A stretch of 64,000 bases of DNA from Naumovozyma dairenensis CBS 421 (Eukaryota; Ascomycota; Saccharomycetes; Saccharomycetales; Saccharomycetaceae). Position numbers and translations under genes: made by a program. The stretch is from contig NC_016481.1 in NCBI RefSeq assembly GCF_000227115.2, forward strand, positions 1,443,259 to 1,507,258, given 5' to 3'. Below the pieces are notes generated by a model. The model was given only the letters and a program-made list of their open reading frames with translations, was not told where the DNA came from and ran no database searches. This document shows positions 21,961 to 31,157 of this stretch, one piece after another; position 1 is the first letter of the stretch; every line of letters starts with the position of its first letter.

Positions 21961-22947
21961 CTAACTACTCTCGGTAGATCGTGCCATAATTTTGTAGCGG
22001 TTCTTACCCTTTCGATGGAATACAGGGTTCCTTCCCAAATGGTCTTGCAGAAACGACAATGTGAAATAACTACTTGACCATTTCCTCATTCGGTTCACTT
22101 TACAGACAGTATATTTCTGGTAACAATGTCTCTCTGCCCAAGTAACATCACGCTCGTTGTAAACTTCATTATATCTCTCCTTTCTATCTTCCAAAATTTT
22201 CCCGTTCTCATCAACATTCGTTATAAATATCTCATAAGGCGGATCATGAAAAACCTTCAAAATGTTGTGAAAGCCAGGTGAATATCCACGTTTGACTGCT
22301 CTACTTCTATACACCATAAACAAATCGCGATAGACAATGGCTTCTGGTTCTCTAAAATGGTAAAAAAAGACCTCGCATGGTACAGACCCATAATCTGAAG
22401 GCGGCAAAAATGCTATATCGTTATTTTGTAATAAATCCAAAAGTGGCAGAACACCAGTAGGAGGATAGCGACAACACCGACCAGACAATTCGACATCAAA
22501 GAATGCGCTTGAAATATCAGGGGTAGGCGCATATGTAGAGAGTTCTTTAGTGAGCTCTGCTTTAGCGTCTTCAGTAATCGTCGTTGAAAAATAAAATTTC
22601 CTCTGGTCAGAGTCACGGCCTACCATCATGTACGACATGGATAAAAATATATTCCTAAAATAGGATTCGGGATCATCCAAACGCGACATACGTTTATAGA
22701 ATTCATAGTCTGTATTAGAATAGCTGCTGTATAATGGAGTATCTGATTTCAAATAATTGTGTACAATATAGCATTTGAAGAGAGTACATAAGCGTATCGG
22801 ACATCCCTTGAAGGAGTTAGGCTCAGCAATAATCCAATACTTGACTGGCTTTTTGCAAAAGGGAACTTTTTGTTTTAATCGGGTATATATGCTCATCTTG
22901 GAAGCTTTTTCTCGAAGCAACAAACCATCATTAGGATCAGAGACCAT
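21961..22947 (-). CDS. Orphan protein, 328 residues
   Basis: I do not recognise this protein. It is rich in Tyr, Phe, Cys and Arg, with no signal peptide or membrane segment. It has several Cys in the first half (including SGRCCRYPPTG near residue 155) and aromatic stretches such as FFYHFREPEAIVYRDLFMVYRS and ILKVFHDPPYEIFITN. The last 60 residues are basic. The frame is intact, over 300 codons, and begins with a clean ATG, so it is likely functional or only recently decayed. It faces the other genes of the island. The Phe-Tyr-rich style is shared with the tandem pair at 27296-29658, but I could not align them convincingly. Confidence 0.6.
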   Translation of the reverse strand: MVSDPNDGLLLREKASKMSIYTRLKQKVPFCKKPVKYWIIAEPNSFKGCPIRLCTLFKCYIVHNYLKSDTPLYSSYSNTDYEFYKRMSRLDDPESYFRNIFLSMSYMMVGRDSDQRKFYFSTTITEDAKAELTKELSTYAPTPDISSAFFDVELSGRCCRYPPTGVLPLLDLLQNNDIAFLPPSDYGSVPCEVFFYHFREPEAIVYRDLFMVYRSRAVKRGYSPGFHNILKVFHDPPYEIFITNVDENGKILEDRKERYNEVYNERDVTWAERHCYQKYTVCKVNRMRKWSSSYFTLSFLQDHLGRNPVFHRKGKNRYKIMARSTESS

Positions 22948-25274
22948 TTTTTTAGCAATAGTGGTAATAGTTTTCTAGTTCTGGTTTTTTTTGGCGCTAG
23001 AGACAACTATTGCGAATATTATTGTTGTCAGTCAATAGCCCTTCTATCTCCAATAGTACATAAGGAACAGATTAGGATTACGCAGGTGATTTGTATCAAT
23101 CAAAACTTTTCTCTGCACCAATCTTGACGCCAAATAGAATTCCATAACAGTGACACACTCCCGACCATGCTGATACCCACCAATGAGTCTATCTCTCGCT
23201 GCCTTTATTATTCAGATGTAGTTAAGAAAGGTTAACGAAAAAACATAGGAAATATGTGCTTGCTTTTGAGGGACCACCCATACTCCCCAAAGGTCTGAGT
23301 AGGAAATCCTGGATGTGTTGGTGGAAAATATATAAACTTGGTCAAAACCTTTTATGTTGAGGGCCTCGAGCTGCGCAACTGTTCAATTGTAAGTCCATGG
23401 GATATATCTATAAGTCCTTTTCCACATCATATGTTGAGATAGTTATACTTAGTTGAACGGGCCAAGTACACTACATGATCCATTTAAGGTCACTGTAACC
23501 AGTTCAGTATATCATTTATTGCTCAGTTCCTTTGGAAAATCAAAGCAATAACATTAAAAGTTATTATAGCTCACGTAATGAAATACTAGGGTTCTTCTTC
23601 TTGTTCTTGTTTCTTAATATTCACTCCAGTTCCTCATATGATTCCTCTGTTACAGTTTTCCAGATAAATGCGTACGTACTTAAAATGGTAAGTAAACTAC
23701 GTCTATATTGAAAGACCTTCTAGTAAAAGCATTCCAATAAATGTTAGTTACGTAACGTTACATTACACTACGTTCAAACAGAATCGCGTAAGGTGAGTGG
23801 ACAATGAATGCGATTATTGTACTTGGAAGAATACAGAAGGAGTTACTCTAAGACAGTGGGAGATAAACTGAGGGCATCGGTAAATGGTTCCACTGAAACG
23901 TAGACATAGAAATGGCTACGCTTTGATCACCATTTGATGGCGCATGCAAAGGTTTTTGTTAGAGCTGCCTTTATTTTCGTCAAGTAAAGAATAATTACAT
24001 ATTATTTTTCGATAGTTATTTATCTATTATATCTCTCATTTTAAAAATTGGTATATTATTTCGTGGAAATGGTGTATCCATACGAGAAACCTATGTTTTT
24101 TTGTTGCACAGGATTATGAGAACATAGTAAAATCATTACAGGAATCACGGTAATGTAATGTTGTTAGGGTAATTAATATACTGGAGATCAGTACGATGTG
24201 AATAAACCTCTTTAAACTGAGATGTCCAGGGATATTGGTCGTAGCTTTCACTAAATAGTACAAGGAAGATGAAATGGTAGAACAGTAGAAAAGATCACTT
24301 ATATAGATATAATTCGATTCCAAAAATTGGCGTTTATAGGAGAAATTGCATAGGGTTCAACTGGATCGGCTACGGTTCGGTGTTTTATCTAGATGGTTAA
24401 CGTACGATCTTTGTTGCGTCTTAGTTTCTGTCGTTTCAATTCCCAATTTACAAGTTCACCCTCCCGAACAAATGTATCTCCATTTTAGTATATATTTTCT
24501 TTCTCTATATTATGAGATGCTTCTGAATATACAATAACATATATGTTAATGGGATATATTAGTTTTTCTTTCCATTTTACGTTCCGATACTTTAGGCAGT
24601 TTCTAGCAAGATCCATATCTTCACACACCTTTATTTTGCGTGGCAAACGTTTACTGACAATATTATATGTCAGTTAGAGTACAAATGGCGATCGATTTTG
24701 TTGCTGAACTATGAGGCAGTAGGTTTCTTAATGTTTTTTATTCAATAAAGCATACTTACTGGTAGGACTATTTAGGTTTTGTTACCTTCCTGGACCTCTT
24801 AGAGAACCCTTTTGACCATTGGATATTCTTCGGTAACCTCGTAAATCTATGTTTCTTAACACAGTAGAGCCATTTTTTTAACCGTGAATGTGCTTCTCTC
24901 GTATTTCATTCAATCTGTTTTCGTGTAACTTTCAGTAAATTCCACTTTTTTCTATATCTATAGAATATTATCAACTAGTCTAAGACCGTACGATGTGTCT
25001 GTTTGTCCATCTTCTCATCTTCATGTTCCTCATCTTCTTGGAAATCTGGGCAGTCTCCAGAATAACTAAAATGAATGTTTATTCTCTCATTAATTCAAAT
25101 AAATTTAAAGAAATTCAAAAAATTAAGAATAACCAATTATTATATTATACTTTTCTTTACTTTATATGTCGGAGAATGAGCTCCTCAACTTTTGTGTGAA
25201 ATAGTACACATAGCTATAGACCTGTCAAATCCTATTAAGAGGGAAACTAATAAACAATAGATCTTTTGTTTCAT
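22948..25274. other. Gene-free 2.3 kb inside the accessory island
   Basis: The only frames are about 60-70 codons (for instance 24114-24323 minus, 24346-24537 plus, 24993-25199 plus), hydrophobic and without family resemblance. No tRNA, LTR or inverted-repeat element was recognised. It could contain decayed genes that similarity searches would expose. Confidence 0.45.
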
Positions 25275-25647
25275 TTACTTTTTCAAATTTATAGATAGTA
25301 CAGTGCCGATCATATCTAAACAATATTCTTCGTTGTTTCTCCTAATATGATTAAAAATTATTGCGATTTTATTTTTAAGAGTTCCGGTTAGATTTAAGTC
25401 GTTCAGTTGGTTTAGGATTTCATCATAGTGCCTAGAGCCTCCCACATGTAGAACAAAATGACCATCAAAATCATAGAGTGGTATTAGAGCTTCATTCAGG
25501 GAAATGTTTTGTGCATCATAAATCCAAAACTGATGTTCCCTAAACTCTGGTGTACAGATAATCATCGAAATGTTTAAGAAAACAAACTTTCTTTTTGTAA
25601 TCGTCCGCAGCTTCTTCTGTTGCGGAATCTAGGTTCGTTTCAATACT
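25275..25647 (-). pseudogene. Possible gene remnant or frame-disrupted small gene
   Basis: A 96-codon minus-strand frame (25275-25565) encodes MIICTPEFREHQFWIYDAQ, followed by NEALIPLYDFDGHFVLHVGG and SRHYDEILNQLNDLNLTG, which looks protein-like. The same frame stays open upstream without an ATG to a stop at about 25631. A second frame starting at the ATG near 25647 (MPSIETNLDSATEEAADDYK) runs through the same region one base out of register and stops just inside the 96-codon frame. Either a +1 frameshift joins them or the 96-codon part is the 3' end of a decayed gene. I do not recognise the family. WIYDA and the following hydrophobic run faintly resemble the C-terminus of the 27296 product (YIYDAVDF). 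No known yeast frameshift heptamer is visible. Confidence 0.4.
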
Positions 25648-25945
25648 GGGCATAATTGTTTGTTAATTATTTATTGGAATGAGGAAAAAGACCACGTAAT
25701 TGAGTAAATTGAAGTCTTTGAAGTCTTTGAGGTTGTAATGACAAAAAGTAAAATAAAAGATAAGGCCTATATATATACTTTCAGCATTATTGTATGTTTT
25801 GTTGTTGTTGTTTTTAACTGTGACACAAAGATGGAATCTTCGAGAAGCGGCGCTCGTCAACAAAACGGAGTTTGTTTACCATTTACGGACATAATGGCAC
25901 CGCCAGACATGACTACGGAGTTACCCCACAATAAAACAACTCTGT
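25648..25945. other. Spacer between gene remnant and second inverted-repeat element
   Basis: AT-rich sequence with a small GTTGTT run near 25800. No supported gene. Confidence 0.35.
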
Positions 25946-26098
25946 TCTTTAACCAGGCCTGGGACGGATAGGATTTTTGGTCTATCCTAAGGGATTTCGG
26001 GCCTACCCTAACTTTTTTAATCCCCAGTGAAAATCTTCAATCCAGTCCTAATCCTATCCTAACCCAAAATCTATCCTAATCCAAGGCCTGTCTCTAAC
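25946..26098. mobile_element. Second, shorter hAT-type inverted-repeat element with 8-bp target duplication
   Basis: The element proper is 25954-26090 (137 bp). The left end is CAGGCCTGGGACGGATAGGA; the right end on the minus strand is CAGGCCTTGGATTAGGATAG. The two share more than 15 positions over about 20 when one or two gaps are allowed. Flanks TCTTTAAC (25946-25953) and TCTCTAAC (26091-26098) match at 7 of 8, an 8-bp target duplication. CAGGCCTG-type ends are typical of hAT elements. The interior repeats CTATCCTAA/CCTAACCC-like motifs and has no coding capacity. It resembles the 19140 element in design (short G-rich left end, C-rich interior) but the ends differ, so it is a separate family or subfamily. 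Confidence 0.8.
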
Positions 26099-26891
26099 AC
26101 TGGCTGCCGTGTACGGGTTTAATTATTATGTAGCTGAAACTTTTGGAAAAAAGGGAAACTACATTGGCGGTTAATTTGAACTTACTATGCTTGTTTCTCA
26201 AGAAATAAATGACTCAACTGCATTTTCTCCCGGTTCGACTGCCAAAGGCAACAGTTGTAGGAGTGTAAACCGGCTGGAAAAATGATACATTTCAGGTTGG
26301 ATTTCAATTCATTTGAAAGATATAATGATTGGGAGGAGAGTTAAGCATTTTATGTCTTGCTCACAGGTTGCATACGTATGTTTAATTTGAGTGAAAAAAA
26401 TAATACAGAAAAGTAAACTTCGAGTACTAGTTTCAACGAAATGAAAGGCTGCTACATGAGGGAATGAATCCATTAGAAGTAGCCAAATGCTAACTGTTAG
26501 ATGTAATTTACTTCTTATTGATTGTTCAGAGTTATCTATTAATACGTTCAGATATAATATATATAAGTCTAGTATAATAGGTGCGGTTATATATTAAGCA
26601 GCTAGGATAATAATGTGATATGGTGGATACCTAAAGGGTTCTAAGATTGGTAACGTTCTCTGAAGTAGCTTCAGTTGCACAGTTCTCGTTAGAAGTTCTT
26701 GAAAAGATCGTCAAGCTCGGCGTGTCGCATATGCGGGTAAGGCCATGGTCGCATTATGCGGGTAATACACTTTATTAGGATCCTCGTCATACTTGATCAG
26801 GGTATAAGTAGTATTCAGCTTATACTACCCCATCCTTAAGTATGTTAACTTAGGTATGGTTTAGATCAACAAAATCAACCTTATACTAATA
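26099..26891. other. Gene-free spacer with paired Reb1-type sites
   Basis: About 800 bp without a protein-like frame. The notable content is two exact CGGGTAA motifs 25 bp apart (listed separately) embedded in a local direct repeat GCATATGCGGGTAA/GCATTATGCGGGTAA, and imperfect hairpin sequences around 26795-26835. Confidence 0.4.
26734..26765. promoter_or_regulatory. Pair of CGGGTAA (Reb1-type) motifs
   Basis: CGGGTAA occurs at 26734-26740 and 26759-26765. This is the core of the Reb1 general regulatory factor site. The nearest downstream gene is more than 500 bp away, so they may serve as a nucleosome-free or terminator element, or be a relic of an inserted repeat. Confidence 0.4.
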
Positions 26892-27010
26892 TGTTAGCAT
26901 TATTACACTGTATCCAAGCCTGTTTGTTATCTGTTATTCTATTATATTTATTATACTACATATTAGGTACGTAATCAAGAATACTTTGAATTAGGGAATT
27001 ACTCTTTACA
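26892..27010. mobile_element. Internally deleted copy of the LTR-like repeat
   Basis: The segment begins TGTTAGCATTATTACACTGT and continues for about 37 bp as in the 18520 copy. It then jumps directly to the last 80 bp of that copy, ending GAATTAGGGAATTACTCTT(TACA). About 200 bp in the middle are missing. The junction lies at a shared GTTTGTT/ATCTGTTAT boundary. This confirms that the 18520 segment is a dispersed repeat. If the terminal CA at 27009-27010 is real, the ends are TG...CA as for a Ty LTR. Target duplication is not clean. Confidence 0.6.
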
Positions 27011-27295
27011 CTAGTATTACTGGTCAATTTACTTAAATTTGTTATCTATTTTTTCTCTCACTTTATGTATAGCCTATGTTTTTTTCTTCTTGTTTGTGTC
27101 GTTCTAAGAAACCTCACAGAACGAAAAAAACATTGTCAGAATTCCAAAAACCATTATCGTCAAGATAAAATAAAGACTATTTTTCATTAAAAAAACAAAA
27201 GCATATAGATGGTGAATTAAAACTACTAATGCCACGAGAGGAAGATTTCTCACAGGTGAGAAATATTTTTATTTATTTGCTATATTATTCAAATA
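27011..27295. promoter_or_regulatory. Upstream region of the first tandem paralogue
   Basis: AT-rich sequence between the LTR-like remnant and the 27296 ATG. No clear factor site is seen. The LTR-like copy 290 bp upstream could influence transcription. Confidence 0.3.
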
Positions 27296-28363
27296 ATGAC
27301 AATTTCCTATTTGAAAGAAAGTTATGCGTCTTTGATTAAATTATTTTTCAATGATGAACAATGCGAAATCACAAGAACAAATGATCCCAATGTTCCGTCT
27401 TGTTTTAATCATAAAAGTGTTCGAACGATGCCAATAATTAAAGAGAAACATAAAGATGGGCTATTCATGTTTTCATCTCCTGAATCCTTAGAAAAATACA
27501 AACAATTAAATTCAAAATATTTTGGAGAATTAAATATTAATGGGTTTGGTATTCCATATTTACATATAATAAGAATTGTTTCTCCCATTGGGTTCCCCTT
27601 TGTGGATAATTGTTCTTCCTTCAAAATTTATAAATATGAGGTAAGGAATGCAAGCGATCCACTTCCGTTAGAATATCCTCATTTTGAAATTATTACGAGT
27701 AGCAATCACTTAAAATTGTACAAGATTCTAATTTGTTCCATTGATCAATTTAATTATGAAATGTTGGGGTCTGGGAAATTCTATTTCCAATACTATATGC
27801 CAGATTTCCCTATTTCTAATATGTTAATGAGATGGAAGGGATTAATGTCAGATTATCATTTCCAAATGGATGAGATGAATTTTAATTGGAGACAATGTTT
27901 CCAATTTAATTCAAAAGGGTATGTACATCATAGATTACGGTTGACTGATGTAACGGTTCCTCAACAAGATAATAGTACTGTTATAGCAAACAGTTTAGAG
28001 AGAAAATTTAAGAAAAAGAATTTGAAGCAAAATGTTATTGTTGCACACTTATTAAGAATTCCTATAAAACCATATGATTTTACTAGAGGTAGAGGAAGTG
28101 ATTTTTTCCAATGGACTGATTTGGAGATTGGAGAGGATAGTCAATTCCATACATTAGGTATTCAAGATATTTCTCCTTTGAAAGAACGGATTGCATGTCA
28201 AGGGTTATTTTTCAGTTATAGAGAAGTGGAAAAATATGAGCTTTATATATATGATGCTGTTGATTTTATGTACTTACCTGAATTGATGGGATGGGATGAA
28301 TTTTACAGATGGAAAGCAATGAATCCTAAAACCTTAGTGGTTATGTTAGCTGGTAATAAGTAA
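27296..28363 (+). CDS. Member 1 of a tandem orphan paralogue pair
   Basis: I do not recognise the family. This 355-residue soluble-looking protein aligns end to end with its neighbour at 28699. Shared blocks are RTMPIIK / RSMPVVK near residue 43, FMFSSPESLEKYK / IMFSSKQSYDRFK, GFGIPYLHIIR / GVGIPLLQIVR, SSFKIYKYEV / SVFKIYKFEI, LKLYKILICSI / FKLYKVPFCQI, and IACQGLFFSY / FACQSLLLHY near the C-terminus. I estimate 30-35% identity. No signal peptide, membrane segment or catalytic motif is obvious. The C-terminus extends past the neighbour with YELYIYDAVDFMYLPELMG and a short tail. The frame starts at the first ATG after stops. Both copies have remained open despite strong divergence, which implies selection. 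Confidence 0.7.
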   Translation: MTISYLKESYASLIKLFFNDEQCEITRTNDPNVPSCFNHKSVRTMPIIKEKHKDGLFMFSSPESLEKYKQLNSKYFGELNINGFGIPYLHIIRIVSPIGFPFVDNCSSFKIYKYEVRNASDPLPLEYPHFEIITSSNHLKLYKILICSIDQFNYEMLGSGKFYFQYYMPDFPISNMLMRWKGLMSDYHFQMDEMNFNWRQCFQFNSKGYVHHRLRLTDVTVPQQDNSTVIANSLERKFKKKNLKQNVIVAHLLRIPIKPYDFTRGRGSDFFQWTDLEIGEDSQFHTLGIQDISPLKERIACQGLFFSYREVEKYELYIYDAVDFMYLPELMGWDEFYRWKAMNPKTLVVMLAGNK

Positions 28364-28431
28364 AAATATATACTTATGTAATTNTAAAAATTGAAACTGA
28401 ATTGAGGTCATTATTTGTTTGTTTGTTTTTG

Positions 28432-28463
<32 letters not shown>

Positions 28464-28698
28464 CTTGTTACATAAGCATCGGAGTTACAATTGTATGCAA
28501 GCATGCTGCGCCCTTTAGATATATGTTCATGTTAAGTGAAAAGTGGGGCTCATCAAAATACTGTTGCCTTCATTGAAAAAAAAAACTCTGCTGGATTATA
28601 TAAATAGTTTATTTGATAAACTTAGAGGCTTGCGTCAACATGATAAAATATTATTTGTTTATTCTTTCTCGAGAGACAACTCGTGAAGGTACCAAATA
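28364..28698. promoter_or_regulatory. Spacer between tandem paralogues with TTTTG repeat
   Basis: It contains an undetermined base (n) at 28384 and a TTTG/TTTTG microsatellite at 28413-28462. The promoter of the second paralogue must lie here. No other element is visible. Confidence 0.5.
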
Positions 28699-29658
28699 AT
28701 GTTTGTTAAGAAAATTTCAAGAATAATTAAAGATGATGCAGAGATTAAATTTCATGTAGATCTTATTACAGACGGGACAGTTCCTAAACAATTTCATATT
28801 AGTACGCAACGATCCATGCCTGTTGTGAAAGTTTTCGGCTCTTTTGGGTATATTATGTTCTCATCGAAACAATCATATGATAGATTTAAGGTTTCACCAA
28901 AGACTGAATTCAATGACTACGATTATGACGGAGTTGGGATACCGTTGTTACAAATTGTTAGAGATGAAGATCTTAGGTTACCGTTTTCTAGTAAAGAGGC
29001 TAGTGTTTTCAAGATTTATAAATTTGAAATTAAAAGTGTGAAGGAACCACCGCCATATGATAAGAAAGCTGTTTTGATAGAGAACAATGGACGATTTAAA
29101 CTTTATAAAGTACCATTTTGTCAAATTTATAAGAAGTCATCGTTTACTAATGTGGAATATGTGTTTAGGTTTATGAATGGTCCAATTGGGAAAACGAAGT
29201 ATGGAACTATACATCGTCGTGAGTTCCGTGATTTATATACCAAATTAGATGATAAAATTAATTTTAGGTGGCATATTGATTATAATCCTATCATGACTAA
29301 TGATCATTATATTTTGGAACTTTTGGATGAAATTGAAGTTTCGTTATTAGATTCTGATATTGTGAAAAGAGAAAAGAAGAAGCTAGAAAATTCTCACAAG
29401 TGTCATAATCATATTATGGGACATTATACGAAGCAAACAGGTGATTTATTTCCTGGAATTCTTTGTAAAGAGGGGGAACTTATTATGGGGGAACTTCTTG
29501 AGAATGTAGGAAAGTATGGTATTACAGATGTCCCATGGTTGACTCAAGTGTTTGCTTGTCAGAGTTTATTACTTCATTATCTTGATCATGATAAAGAAAA
29601 AGAAAAGAAAGGAAAGAGTAGGAATAGACATCGATCATTGTTTTCTTCAATTCAATAA
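28699..29658 (+). CDS. Member 2 of a tandem orphan paralogue pair
   Basis: This 319-residue protein is the paralogue of the 27296 product; the shared blocks are given there. It differs by a shorter middle, a His-rich stretch (HKCHNHIMGHYTKQ, about residues 233-246) and a basic C-terminal tail (KEKEKKGKSRNRHRS) in place of the YIYDA extension. No known domain, signal peptide or membrane segment is seen. Head-to-tail arrangement 335 bp apart indicates tandem duplication. Function unknown; the conserved motif order GIP...FKIYK...F..C suggests one folded domain. Confidence 0.7.
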   Translation: MFVKKISRIIKDDAEIKFHVDLITDGTVPKQFHISTQRSMPVVKVFGSFGYIMFSSKQSYDRFKVSPKTEFNDYDYDGVGIPLLQIVRDEDLRLPFSSKEASVFKIYKFEIKSVKEPPPYDKKAVLIENNGRFKLYKVPFCQIYKKSSFTNVEYVFRFMNGPIGKTKYGTIHRREFRDLYTKLDDKINFRWHIDYNPIMTNDHYILELLDEIEVSLLDSDIVKREKKKLENSHKCHNHIMGHYTKQTGDLFPGILCKEGELIMGELLENVGKYGITDVPWLTQVFACQSLLLHYLDHDKEKEKKGKSRNRHRSLFSSIQ

Positions 29659-29834
29659 TTCGAAATGAATGTCGTATAACTTTTAATGTAACAAAGGAAC
29701 CAGCCCGAGGGTGTGTGTTTTTATATATTGTATTATAAATTTTTATTATACGTATATTATTTATTAATATGTGATTAAGTTATGCATGGATGAAAGGGAT
29801 GAACAAAAGTGCTTGGCGATTGTGTTTTTTTTGT

Positions 29835-31157
29835 TTAATATTCCATTATTTGTTTATCATGATTTTTCCTCAATGATTCCAAAATTTGAACCAAATCCAA
29901 GTTATTATTAATAGATTTCAATTGATTTATAAATTCAATTAAATCATGATTAAAGAATTTGAAGTAAGTTTGTTCCAATACCGCGAATAAGAAATCGATC
30001 AATACTACGTTTGATAATTGGTTATAATACATTGAGAAGATGAATATATCTAATAATTCCAATGCCATGCCATCATTTGCATGAGTAGATAAACATGAAT
30101 ATAATGATTTTCTTAATAATGGTATTATGAAATCTTGCAAAATGTTTAATTTCAAATGATCTCTTAAATGATAATATAATCCTTGATAAAAAGTGAAAAA
30201 TTTGGATTCAATAATAGTAGAGGAAATGTTGACGTTATTTGTATTATTTGAATTTAAAATACAATTGATTCCATTTTCTTCTCTACTAAGATTTAACCAT
30301 ATTTTCTTAGCTAATGTATCTAATTTGATGCATTGTGATAAAGCTTGGTACATTTTATTGGAATGTTGGATTGATTCTCCGGTATATATATCATAAAGAC
30401 ATAGTTGATAGATATGGAATCGTAGGTCCACGGGTAAACCAAACCAATACATGTTTAAACTTTTCAAAGTGATTAATATAGTTCCATCTTTCCATGATTT
30501 CCTTATATTATTCCATATTTTATCTAATTGGAATTTCCTCTTTAATAAATGTCTATTGTCATATTTCAATTTTAAAAGGTCTTGATTTGTTTGTCTTCGT
30601 ATTATAGTTGTTAATTGGTTGTTATGGTGCGTTTCAATGTTATCATCATCAATAATATCTGTCTCCTTATTATCTACGAACATATTTAAAGAGTCCATTT
30701 GATCTGATATTCTTCGTTTATTTTCTTGAATTAATGAATCTACACTAATATTATTACGAAGTCTTGATGCTAATGAAGGTGTGGAGAATATTGATGATTC
30801 GGATATAGATTCCTGAGAATACGATATATGTCTATTACAATTTGAGTCTATAGTATTATTTGTAGATACTGTAGACATGGAATGTTGAGAGTCGTTATAG
30901 ATTGGTAGTGAAGGAGGTTTTGAGAATAGATCCATGTTATTATTAGCGTTATTGTTTGTCATGTTACAATATAAATCAGGAGGTCCTACGAAGGGGACAG
31001 CATGAGAGACCAATTGAATGTCATTATCGATGGTCAAGTCATGTATGGTAGACCAATCTGTAAGGTTTGTATGTTGTAATTGGTCCCTAGTGACTCTATG
31101 TCTGAGATGATATAGTTTCTTACTTGGGGAGATAAATTGTTGTGGTTCTTGGGTCAT
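29835..31157 (-). CDS. Uncharacterised fungal protein, probable YLR049C orthologue
   Basis: This 440-residue protein is assigned mainly by position: in S. cerevisiae the uncharacterised YLR049C (about 428 residues) lies beside YLR050C on the same strand, as this gene lies beside the EMA19 counterpart. The N-terminal 210 residues are Ser/Asn-rich and probably disordered. The C-terminal half is helical and begins with WFGLPVDLRFHIYQLCLYD, which resembles the opening of a RabGAP/TBC domain (a GxPxxLRxxxW-like pattern). The TBC arginine and glutamine finger motifs are not evident, so that is speculation. The open frame extends 15 codons upstream from a GTG; the ATG at 31157 (MTQEPQQFISPSKK) is the preferred start. 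Confidence 0.6.
   Translation of the reverse strand: MTQEPQQFISPSKKLYHLRHRVTRDQLQHTNLTDWSTIHDLTIDNDIQLVSHAVPFVGPPDLYCNMTNNNANNNMDLFSKPPSLPIYNDSQHSMSTVSTNNTIDSNCNRHISYSQESISESSIFSTPSLASRLRNNISVDSLIQENKRRISDQMDSLNMFVDNKETDIIDDDNIETHHNNQLTTIIRRQTNQDLLKLKYDNRHLLKRKFQLDKIWNNIRKSWKDGTILITLKSLNMYWFGLPVDLRFHIYQLCLYDIYTGESIQHSNKMYQALSQCIKLDTLAKKIWLNLSREENGINCILNSNNTNNVNISSTIIESKFFTFYQGLYYHLRDHLKLNILQDFIIPLLRKSLYSCLSTHANDGMALELLDIFIFSMYYNQLSNVVLIDFLFAVLEQTYFKFFNHDLIEFINQLKSINNNLDLVQILESLRKNHDKQIMEY

Noticed and set aside
25275..25647. Ornithine decarboxylase antizyme (a natural +1 frameshift gene)
   Set aside because: Neither frame resembles the yeast antizyme and the GCG-TGA-C shift site is absent.
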